Of a stretch of DNA of 64,000 nt, positions 42,859 to 50,247 are shown piece after piece. Under the pieces are notes generated by a model. The model searched no databases, was not told where the DNA came from, and saw only the letters and a list, made by a program, of their open reading frames with translations. Location: the NCBI RefSeq assembly GCF_037040815.1, contig NZ_CP146232.1, positions 310,001-374,000 on the forward strand. Reading direction: 5' to 3'. Both the position numbers and the translations under genes were made by a program. The number at the start of each line of letters is the position of its first letter. Position 1 is the first letter of the stretch. This DNA comes from Pararoseomonas sp. SCSIO 73927 (GTDB taxonomy: Bacteria > Pseudomonadota > Alphaproteobacteria > Acetobacterales > Acetobacteraceae).

Positions 42859-44375
42859 GCCAGCATCCTCATGACCTGACCCGGCACGCCGCCGAGGATT
42901 GCGCCGAAGCCCGCCAGCAGCAGGGCGAAGACCCCGGCGAAGGCGAAGGCGGGAAGAAGGCGGCGCGGCGCCGCAGGGGCGGAGAGCGCGCCGAGGACGG
43001 GCAGGCCGAGGCCGCGCAGGTCGTGGACCGTGTAGAAGGTGCGGTCCAGCCGGGTGAGGCCCACGGCCACCAGCAGCCCCGCCCCCAGCCCGGCCACCAG
43101 CACCCCGGCCGCGAGGAGCAGGCGGTTGGGCGCCACGGGCGCGGCCGGCAGGGTGGGCGGATCCACCACCTCCAGCCGCACGCGGTCGGAGTTCGTGCGG
43201 GCGGCGCCGGCGATCTGGATCGATTCGCGCCGCGCCAGCAGTTCCTCGTAGTTCTTGCGCAGCACGGTGTAGTCGCGGTCGAGGTTCAGGTACTGCGCCT
43301 GCACCTCCGGCTCGCTGCGGGCCACCGCGTCCAGCCGCTCCACCTCCGCTCGGCCGGCCTTCTCCTGCCGCTCGAGCGAGGCGATCTGCGCGTGCACGTC
43401 CACCAGCCGCACGCGGAGCTGCTCCATGAGCGGGTTGGAGCGGGCGACGCGCTGCGGGGCGGCCGCCGCGCGCGGCGCGCCGCCGCCACCGCCGTTCGCG
43501 CGCAGGTCCGCGATGGCGCGCCGCGCCGACAGAACGTCCGGGTGCTGGTCGGTGTAGCGCAGGCGAAGCTCGCGCAGGTTGCGCTCGGCCTCCGCCACGC
43601 GCCCGTCGCCGCCCCCTCCCCCGCCGCCGCCCGTCTCCGTGACGAGCTGGGCGGGCGTGGCGTCGATCTGCTGCTGCGTTAGGTCGCGCCGCGTGCGGGC
43701 GTCCTGCAGCTCGCCCTGCACCTGCTGCAGCCGGGCCCGCGCCGCCTCCAGCCGGGAGACGCCGCCATTGGCGTCGGACGGCAGCAGGTCGATGTAGCGC
43801 GCCTGGAACTCGGCCTTGCGCCGCTCGGCCTGGCGGAGCTGCAGCTCGTAGGAGGCGATCTGCTGCGCCACGAAGGTCCGCGCGCTCTCCATCTGCTGCC
43901 GGTCGGTCGTCGTCGCGGCCTCCATGAAGAGGTTCAGCGTGGTCTGCACCACGTCGCGCGCCGCGCGGGCGTTGCTGTCGCGGTAGTCGATGGTGAAGAG
44001 GTTGCGGGTCTGCGTGGTGATGCGGATGTCCTTCGCCAGCCGCTGGATCAGCGCGTCGCGGGAGGCGGTGTCGGGCGCCCGCGCGTCGAGGCCCGTGCGG
44101 ACGATCACCTTCTCCAGGTTCGGGCGGCTCAGCAGCGTGCGCTGCAGCACCTCCACCTGCCCGGCCGGCGTGCCGTCGATCGCGATTCCGCGCAGCAGCA
44201 TGCCGAGGATGGCGTCGGCGTCGGCGTAGAGCCGCGCGCTGGATTCATACTGGCTGGGCAGGGTGTGGATCCCGGCCCAGCCGCCGAGGCAGACGAGCCA
44301 GGCGACGCCCATGGCGACCCATCGGTGCCGCCAGCCGGCGCTGGCGTGGCGGCGGAGGAAGGCTGTGGCCTGCAC
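42855..44375 (-). CDS. XrtA-associated polysaccharide chain-length determinant (Wzz/GNVR-type)
   Basis: A 506-residue co-polymerase with two hydrophobic segments, one near residue 20-40 (VAMGVAWLVCLGGWAGI) and one near 430-450 (LLLAAGVLVAGLGAGLL), and a long periplasmic coiled coil between them that includes a Gly-rich insertion near 245. It sets exopolysaccharide length together with the polymerase and kinase-like partner. Starts at GTG 44375, 3 bases after the export gene. A short extra hydrophobic end closes the protein. Confidence 0.9.
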   Translation of the reverse strand: MQATAFLRRHASAGWRHRWVAMGVAWLVCLGGWAGIHTLPSQYESSARLYADADAILGMLLRGIAIDGTPAGQVEVLQRTLLSRPNLEKVIVRTGLDARAPDTASRDALIQRLAKDIRITTQTRNLFTIDYRDSNARAARDVVQTTLNLFMEAATTTDRQQMESARTFVAQQIASYELQLRQAERRKAEFQARYIDLLPSDANGGVSRLEAARARLQQVQGELQDARTRRDLTQQQIDATPAQLVTETGGGGGGGGDGRVAEAERNLRELRLRYTDQHPDVLSARRAIADLRANGGGGGAPRAAAAPQRVARSNPLMEQLRVRLVDVHAQIASLERQEKAGRAEVERLDAVARSEPEVQAQYLNLDRDYTVLRKNYEELLARRESIQIAGAARTNSDRVRLEVVDPPTLPAAPVAPNRLLLAAGVLVAGLGAGLLVAVGLTRLDRTFYTVHDLRGLGLPVLGALSAPAAPRRLLPAFAFAGVFALLLAGFGAILGGVPGQVMRMLA

Positions 44376-44378
44376 GGC

Positions 44379-45017
44379 TCAGAACCAGCCCTGCGGGATG
44401 ACGAGCGTGTCGCCCGGTCGCATCGCCGCGTCCTGGGAGACGTCGCCGTCCCGCAGCAGGTCCGAGAGACGGACGGGGATGGCCCTGGGGCGGCCGCCGG
44501 GCTCGCGCCGGATGATCTCGGCGCGGTTGCCGGCCGCGTAGCGGGTCAGCCCCCGCGCGCCGATCATGACGTCGAGCACGGTCATGCCCTCGCGGTAGGG
44601 CATCGCCATGGGCTGCGCGGCCTCCCCGATCACGCGGATCTGGCGGTCGGACGGGCCCAGGAAGGAGCGGACCATCACCGTCACCGTCGGCTCGCGGACG
44701 TAGGTCTTCAGCCTCTCCTCGATCTGCTTGCCCAGTTCCGAGGGCGTCCGCCCCGCCGCCTCGATGTCCGGGATCAGCGGCAGGGAGAGGCGGCCGTCCG
44801 GCCGGATCGGCAGATCGGGCGCGCTCAGCTCCGGCGAGCGGTAGACGAAGATCGAGAGCGTGTCCCCCGGGCCGAGCACGTACTCGGGCGCGGGTTCCGA
44901 CGAGGCGGGGGCGAGGTCGCGCGGGGCGCCCGCCCCCCCGGCACAGCCGGCCAGGCCCAGCCCGGCCAGGCCCATTCCGGCCATCAGCAGGAAAGGGGAA
45001 TATCCGATGCGGGGCAT
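44379..45017 (-). CDS. XrtA-associated polysaccharide export lipoprotein (Wza-like)
   Basis: A 212-residue outer-membrane auxiliary lipoprotein. The lipobox LAGC places the modified Cys at residue 25 after a hydrophobic signal, followed by the Poly_export domain (LGPGDTLSIFVYRSPELS) and a SLBB-like segment (QIRVIGEAAQPMAMPYREG). It contributes to the exopolysaccharide exit channel. The ATG at 45017 has AGGAG 6 bases upstream; an ORF extension to 45053 lacks one. It is first in the leftward operon, divergent from the TIGR03013-like glycosyltransferase across an AT-rich gap. Confidence 0.92.
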   Translation of the reverse strand: MPRIGYSPFLLMAGMGLAGLGLAGCAGGAGAPRDLAPASSEPAPEYVLGPGDTLSIFVYRSPELSAPDLPIRPDGRLSLPLIPDIEAAGRTPSELGKQIEERLKTYVREPTVTVMVRSFLGPSDRQIRVIGEAAQPMAMPYREGMTVLDVMIGARGLTRYAAGNRAEIIRREPGGRPRAIPVRLSDLLRDGDVSQDAAMRPGDTLVIPQGWF

Positions 45018-45340
45018 GGGGGCTCCTGCTGTCGTTCCGCTGCGGTGCGGCACGGATCCGGTTTCCGGGGCGGATTACGTCCCGGTCCCGGCTGTAAGGA
45101 CGTTATCATCGCCCAACCCGCCTTCAATAAGTTTTTTACAACATCGAAATTGATCAGAACGAAAACCTGCCCGGAATTGTAAATTTCTCTGCCGAATTGC
45201 TGAATTTCATGAAATAAATCCAGTGTTTTTAATGGTTTGTCGATCACCGATCAAAGTAGATGGATGTTATAAAATCTTCCTGCCTGTGGTCACCGATGGT
45301 AAATCCTGCCTCCGGAAACCCCCAATCCGGGAGCGGCCTG
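45018..45340. promoter_or_regulatory. AT-rich divergent promoter region of the XrtA locus
   Basis: This 323-base gap between two long operons is markedly AT-rich from about 45100 to 45290. It contains TTTACA at 45135-45140 and the inverse TGTAAA at 45178-45183. Similar TGTAAA hexamers occur in the AT-rich gaps at 26978 and 62330-62366. It presumably holds the back-to-back promoters for the export and glycosyltransferase operons. No clear -24/-12 sigma-54 element could be picked out by eye. Confidence 0.4.
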
Positions 45341-46681
45341 ATGACGAGCCTGTTCGGGCATGACGTCCGTTCGGATCTGCTGGTTCTGTATCTCGCGGAA
45401 ACCGGCGCTGTATTCCTGGCCGTTTATGCGTTCGCCGTCTTCGGTGTGGCCCCGGATGCGGCCTTCAACGCCCGGGATGCCGGGCTCGTGGCGGTGGCGG
45501 TGGCGCTCTGCTGCGGCATCGTGGTGGGTGCCAGCGGGCTTTACAGGCCGGAGGTGCTCTCGCGCTCCCGGCGGCTCGTCGCGGGCGGCTTCGTCGCCAC
45601 CCTCCTGCTGCTCATCCTCACCTGGCTGGGGCTCCAGCTCCTCACCCCCGCGCGGGATCCTTTCTCCTGGAACATGGTGGGGGCGGTGCTGCTGGGCTGC
45701 GTGCTCGGCGTCGCCGTGGCCCGCCTGGGCTGCAGCACCGCGTCGCGCTGCGGCCTGCTCACGCGGCGCCTGCTCATCCTCCGCGACGCGCCGGCCAACC
45801 TGACCGGAGGGCGGGAGGCGGAGGCCGTGCGCGACTTCCTCGTCCCGGTCTTCATGCCCATCGAATCGGTCTCCGACGGCGCCCTCACCACCGAGTGGCT
45901 GAGGGCGCAGCGGATCTGGGCTGTGGTCGCGGAGCCCGCATCCCTGACCGAGGCGACGCGCGAGCGATTCCGCGAGGCCGGCCTGCGGGTGCTCACGCCG
46001 GACGAGCTGGACGAGTGCCGGCTGAACCGCGTGGTGCCCGAGCGCCTGCCGGCGAACTGGCTGCACACGGCGCGCGGCGCCCAGTCCTCCCGCTTCGGGG
46101 CCTTCCTGCACCGCGTCCTCGACATTGTCGCCGCAACGGCCATCCTCCTCGCCACGCTCCCAGTCTGGCTGACGGCGGCGGCGCTCGTGCGGCTGGACAG
46201 CCCGGGACCCATTTTCTACCGGCAGGTCCGGGTCGGGCTGCGCGGGCAGCACTTCACGCTCTACAAGTTCCGCAGCATGGTCGTGGATGCCGAGGTCGGC
46301 GGCGCGCCGCGCTGGGCCACGCGCAACGACCCGCGCGTCACGCGGCTCGGCCGGTTCATGCGCCTCACCCGGATCGACGAGTTGCCGCAGCTCCTCAACG
46401 TGCTGCGCGGCGACATGGCGATCGTGGGGCCGCGGCCGGAGCGCCCGGGCTTCGTCGAGCAGCTCGGCCGCGTGATCCCCCACTACGACGACCGCGCCCT
46501 GGTGAAGCCCGGCATCACGGGATGGGCGCAGGTGAACTACCCCTACGGCGCCTCGGTCGAGGACGCGCGGATGAAGCTCGCCTACGACCTCTACTACGTG
46601 AACCGGCGCAGCCTCTTCCTCGACCTCATCATCCTCGTCTCCACCGTGCGCGTCGTGCTGTTCCAGGAGGGCGCGCGTTGA
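45341..46681 (+). CDS. XrtA-associated sugar transferase (TIGR03013-like, undecaprenyl-phosphate type)
   Basis: A 446-residue initiating sugar transferase. The N-terminal half has about four hydrophobic segments; the C-terminal half is the bacterial sugar transferase domain with the signatures RLDSPGPIFYRQVRVGLRG, LYKFRSMVVDAE, RIDELPQLLNVLRGDMAIVG and VKPGITGWAQV. It attaches the first sugar phosphate to the lipid carrier. The ATG at 45341 has GGGAG about 8 bases upstream; ATGs at 45260 and 45296 lack ribosome sites but are in frame. It heads the rightward operon and precedes prsK. Confidence 0.9.
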   Translation: MTSLFGHDVRSDLLVLYLAETGAVFLAVYAFAVFGVAPDAAFNARDAGLVAVAVALCCGIVVGASGLYRPEVLSRSRRLVAGGFVATLLLLILTWLGLQLLTPARDPFSWNMVGAVLLGCVLGVAVARLGCSTASRCGLLTRRLLILRDAPANLTGGREAEAVRDFLVPVFMPIESVSDGALTTEWLRAQRIWAVVAEPASLTEATRERFREAGLRVLTPDELDECRLNRVVPERLPANWLHTARGAQSSRFGAFLHRVLDIVAATAILLATLPVWLTAAALVRLDSPGPIFYRQVRVGLRGQHFTLYKFRSMVVDAEVGGAPRWATRNDPRVTRLGRFMRLTRIDELPQLLNVLRGDMAIVGPRPERPGFVEQLGRVIPHYDDRALVKPGITGWAQVNYPYGASVEDARMKLAYDLYYVNRRSLFLDLIILVSTVRVVLFQEGAR

Positions 46682-46742
46682 GCGCCCTACGAGCCAAGAC
46701 AGGCGCGAGGATCGCGGCCGGGATCGGGGCCGGAGGCGCGGC

Positions 46743-48836
46743 ATGAGCGGCACCGCCTCCGTCACGCTCTACGCGGGCTGCGCCGCCATCAGCGCCGCCT
46801 GGACGGTGCTCGTCCTCCTCGTCGGGCGCGGCGCTGCGGCGCGGCCGCCGGCGGTGGCGGGCGCGGTGGCCGCGCTCTGGGCGGCGGCGGTCGCGGCGAT
46901 GCCGGAGAACCCGCTCAACGGCATCGCGGGCCTCGCGGAGGTGGCGCGGGGCGCGACATGGCTCGCGGTGCTGCTGCTGCTCTGCCGGCGCCTGGCGGCA
47001 CCCGGCGGCGCGGCGCTCCTGCGCGGCCTCGGGGCGCTCGGCCTCGGCGTCACGGCCCTTGCCCTGGCGTCGCTCCTGCCCGGGGCGGCCTCGCCGCAGG
47101 GCTACGGCACCGCCCTCACCCTCGCCCGCCCGGCGCTGGCCCTCCTCGTCGTGCTGGTGGCGGAGAACCTCTACCGCAATGCGCCGGAGGAGGCGCGGTG
47201 GCACGTGGTGCTGCCCTGCATCGCGCTCGGCGGGCTGGCCGCCTTCGATCTCGTGCTCTACGCGGACGCGGCGCTGTCCGGCGCCTTCTCGGACGTGCTG
47301 ATCGACTCCCGCGCCGTGCTGACGGTGCTGGCGGTGCCGCTCCTCGCCATCGCCGCGGTGCGGGACCGCAGGACCTCGCACGAGCCGCCCGTGTCGCGGC
47401 AGCTGGTGTTCCACGGCGCCACCCTGCTGACCGCCGGCACCTTCCTGCTGGGCGCCGGCATCGTGGGGGAGGCGCTGCACAGGCTCGGCGGCCCCTGGGC
47501 GCGCGCGGCGCAGGTGGGGCTCCTCGCCGGCGCGGTAATGACGCTCGCGGTGGCGGTCAGCGCGCGCTCCGTCCGTTCCCGGCTGCGGCGCCTCGTCGTG
47601 GACCACTTCTTCCGCGACCGCTACGACTACCGGCGGGAATGGCTGCGCTGCGTCGCCACCCTCTCCGCGCCGGACGCGGAGGCCTCGGCCGAGATCCGGG
47701 CGATCCGGGCGGTGGCGGACCCGGCCGACAGCCCCGCGGGCGTCCTGCTGCTGCGCGACCCCGGCGAGCCGCCGTCCGGCGCGCCGGCGCTGTGCTGGGC
47801 CGGGTCGTGGAACGGTCCCTCCGCGCCGCTCGCGCTGCCGGCCGGCCACGCCCTCGCCCTGGCGCTGCGGGACGGCGCCTGGGTGGCCCGGCCAGGCGCG
47901 GGAGAGTTCCAGGAGTTGCGCTCCCTCTACGGCCCGATCTGGCTCGCCGTGCCGCTGACCCATCACCGCGAGGGGCTGCTCGGGGTCGTGCTGCTCTCGC
48001 CGCCGCGGGCCCCCTTCGTGCCGGATGGCGAGACCTTCGACCTGCTGCGCGCCCTCGGGCGCGAGGTCGCGATGTTCCTGGCGGAGCGGCGCGCCGCCCA
48101 GCGCGCCGCGGATGCGGAGCGGATCCAGGCCTATGCCGGCCGCTTCGCCTTCGTGGCGCACGACGTGAAGACGGTGGCGACGCAGCTGAACCTGCTGCTC
48201 GCCAATGCGGAGGCCAACATCGCGGACCCGGAGTTCCAGCGCGACATGCTGCTCACGGTCCGGTCCTCCGCCGCGCGGATCGGCGCGCTGATCGCGCGGC
48301 TGCGCGCCCCGGATGAGGGCCGCGCGCCCTCCGCCGCGCTCATCCGGCCGGTGGATCGGCTGCGGCGCCTGCTGGCCGCCCGGCCCGGGCCGGTCCTGCT
48401 GGAGGCGGACGACATGGAGGAGGTGCAGGTGGCCATGTCGGCGGAGGCCTTCGATGCCGCCGTGACCCACCTGCTGGACAACGCCGTGGAGGCATCTCCC
48501 CCGGGGAGGGAGGTGGCCGTCCGGTTGCGGCGTGAGGGGGAGATAATTCTGGTGGATATCGTTGACCGGGGCACGGGGATGTCGGCGGCATTCCTGCGCG
48601 ATGTGCTGTTCCGCCCGCTCGCCTCTTCGAAGCCCGACGGGAACGGCATCGGCGCGTGGCAGGCGCGGGAGCTGCTGCGGCGGGCCGGGGGCGACCTCGT
48701 GGCCCGGAGTATGCCGGGGGTCGGCACGACCATGCGCATGAGCCTGCCCCTGGCGGCCACGGCGCCCCAGGCGGCTGCGGTGACGGCCGCGGCGAAGCGG
48801 GAACTGGCGGGCGCGGGCGCGGAGCTGTGCCCATGA
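46743..48836 (+). CDS. prsK: XrtA-associated sensor histidine kinase PrsK
   Basis: A 697-residue sensor kinase. About eight hydrophobic segments fill the first 280 residues, a GAF-like region lies in the middle (about 300-455), and the HisKA/HATPase_c end carries the phosphoacceptor His near residue 471 (FAFVAHDVKTVATQL), an N box (LLDNAVEAS) and a G region (DRGTGMSAAFLRD, SKPDGNGIG). It phosphorylates PrsR, whose gene overlaps its stop (ATGA). In known systems the pair activates PEP-CTERM and exopolysaccharide genes with sigma-54. Confidence 0.93.
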   Translation: MSGTASVTLYAGCAAISAAWTVLVLLVGRGAAARPPAVAGAVAALWAAAVAAMPENPLNGIAGLAEVARGATWLAVLLLLCRRLAAPGGAALLRGLGALGLGVTALALASLLPGAASPQGYGTALTLARPALALLVVLVAENLYRNAPEEARWHVVLPCIALGGLAAFDLVLYADAALSGAFSDVLIDSRAVLTVLAVPLLAIAAVRDRRTSHEPPVSRQLVFHGATLLTAGTFLLGAGIVGEALHRLGGPWARAAQVGLLAGAVMTLAVAVSARSVRSRLRRLVVDHFFRDRYDYRREWLRCVATLSAPDAEASAEIRAIRAVADPADSPAGVLLLRDPGEPPSGAPALCWAGSWNGPSAPLALPAGHALALALRDGAWVARPGAGEFQELRSLYGPIWLAVPLTHHREGLLGVVLLSPPRAPFVPDGETFDLLRALGREVAMFLAERRAAQRAADAERIQAYAGRFAFVAHDVKTVATQLNLLLANAEANIADPEFQRDMLLTVRSSAARIGALIARLRAPDEGRAPSAALIRPVDRLRRLLAARPGPVLLEADDMEEVQVAMSAEAFDAAVTHLLDNAVEASPPGREVAVRLRREGEIILVDIVDRGTGMSAAFLRDVLFRPLASSKPDGNGIGAWQARELLRRAGGDLVARSMPGVGTTMRMSLPLAATAPQAAAVTAAAKRELAGAGAELCP

Positions 48837-50233
48837 GCAAGCCGAAGCTGCTGATCGTCGAGGACGACGTCGCCCTGGCGGCCCAGTTCCGCTGGGCCTT
48901 CCCCGACTGCCGCGTGGTGATCGCGGGGGACCGGGCGCAGGCAAAGGCGCTGGTGGAGAAGGAGCAGCCCTCCGCCACGCTGCTCGACCTCGGCCTGCCG
49001 CCGGACCCGGAGGGCGTGACGGAGGGGTTCGCCACGCTGGAAGTCCTTCGCCGCCTGGCGCCGGGCATGCCGGTGGTGGTGTGCAGCGGCCAGGGGCAGC
49101 GCGAGAACATGCTGCGCGCCATCGCCCTCGGCGCCTATGATTTCTGCGAAAAGCCGGTGGACCTGGCGGTGCTGCGCACCGTGGTGGACCGGGCGCTGCG
49201 CCTGCGGGAACTGGAGGAGGAAAACCTCCGCCTCGCCTCCATGCCGCGCGCGAGCCCGGTGCGCGACATCATCACGGCCGACGAGACGATGCTGAAGATC
49301 TGCGGCACGGTGGAGCGCCTGGCCCAGGTCTCCGTCCCCGTGCTGTTGCTCGGCGAGAGCGGCACCGGCAAGGAGGCCCTGGCCCGCGCCCTGCACGAGA
49401 TGGGGCCGCGCGCGAAGGGCAAGTTCGTGGCGATCAACTGCGCCGCCATTCCGGAGGCGCTGCTGGAAAGCGAGCTGTTCGGGCATGAGCGGGGCGCCTT
49501 CACCGGCGCCGTGCGGCAGGTCACCGGCCGGATCGAGGCGGCGAACAACGGCACTCTGTTCCTGGACGAGGTGGGCGACCTGCCCGCCTCCCTCCAGGCG
49601 AAGCTGCTGCGCTTCCTGCAGGACCAGGTGATCGAGCGGGTGGGCGGGCGCACACCGATCCGGGTGGATGTGCGCGTGGTGTCCGCGACGAACCAGCCGC
49701 TGGAGGAGCAGACCGAGACGGGGCGCTTCCGCGCCGACCTCCTCTACCGGCTGAACTCCCTCACCATCCGCGTGCCGCCGCTGCGGGAGCGCGGGGACGA
49801 TCCCCTGCTCCTCGCGCGCTGGTTCCTGGCCCGCTACGCGCGGGACTTCTCCCGCCGCATCCGGGGCTTCGATCCCACGGCGACGCAGGCCATACAGTCC
49901 CATACCTGGCCCGGGAACGTGCGGGAGCTGTCCAACCGCGTGCGCCGCGGCGCCCTGATGGCGGACGGGCAGCTGGTGACGGCCGCCGACCTGGAGCTGA
50001 GCGAGCCGGAGCCGGCGCCGGAGGCGGATCTCGACATCCGCGCCGCGCGGCTGCGCGCCGAGCGATCCGCGCTGGAGCGCGCGCTGGCGCGCAGCGGCGG
50101 CAGCCTGACGATGACGGCGCGCCTGCTCGGCGTCAGCCGCCCCACGATCTACGCGCTGCTCGAGACGCACGGGCTGAGCGGCGGCCGCAACTACGTCGAG
50201 CCGTCCGCCTCGTCCACCGACAACGAGAAGTGA
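48833..50233 (+). CDS. prsR: PEP-CTERM-box response regulator PrsR (sigma-54 activator)
   Basis: A 466-residue NtrC-type activator. The receiver domain holds phospho-acceptor Asp52 (LLDLGLPP), the AAA+ domain has Walker A GESGTGK (174-180), the GAFTGA loop that contacts sigma-54 (221-226) and TLFLDE (241-246), and a C-terminal Fis-type HTH occupies about 420-455. It should turn on sigma-54-dependent promoters when PrsK phosphorylates it. The ATG is inside the prsK stop. Its binding box could be the TGTAAA-rich elements noted in the intergenic regions, an untested idea. Confidence 0.95.
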   Translation: MSKPKLLIVEDDVALAAQFRWAFPDCRVVIAGDRAQAKALVEKEQPSATLLDLGLPPDPEGVTEGFATLEVLRRLAPGMPVVVCSGQGQRENMLRAIALGAYDFCEKPVDLAVLRTVVDRALRLRELEEENLRLASMPRASPVRDIITADETMLKICGTVERLAQVSVPVLLLGESGTGKEALARALHEMGPRAKGKFVAINCAAIPEALLESELFGHERGAFTGAVRQVTGRIEAANNGTLFLDEVGDLPASLQAKLLRFLQDQVIERVGGRTPIRVDVRVVSATNQPLEEQTETGRFRADLLYRLNSLTIRVPPLRERGDDPLLLARWFLARYARDFSRRIRGFDPTATQAIQSHTWPGNVRELSNRVRRGALMADGQLVTAADLELSEPEPAPEADLDIRAARLRAERSALERALARSGGSLTMTARLLGVSRPTIYALLETHGLSGGRNYVEPSASSTDNEK

Positions 50234-50247
50234 GCCGAGGTTCCGCC

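Noticed and set aside
45018..45340. A sigma-54 promoter in the divergent XrtA gap
   Set aside because: No GG-N10-GC pair with a good TGGCAC/TTGC context was found on either strand by eye, so none is reported despite the sigma-54 activator gene nearby.
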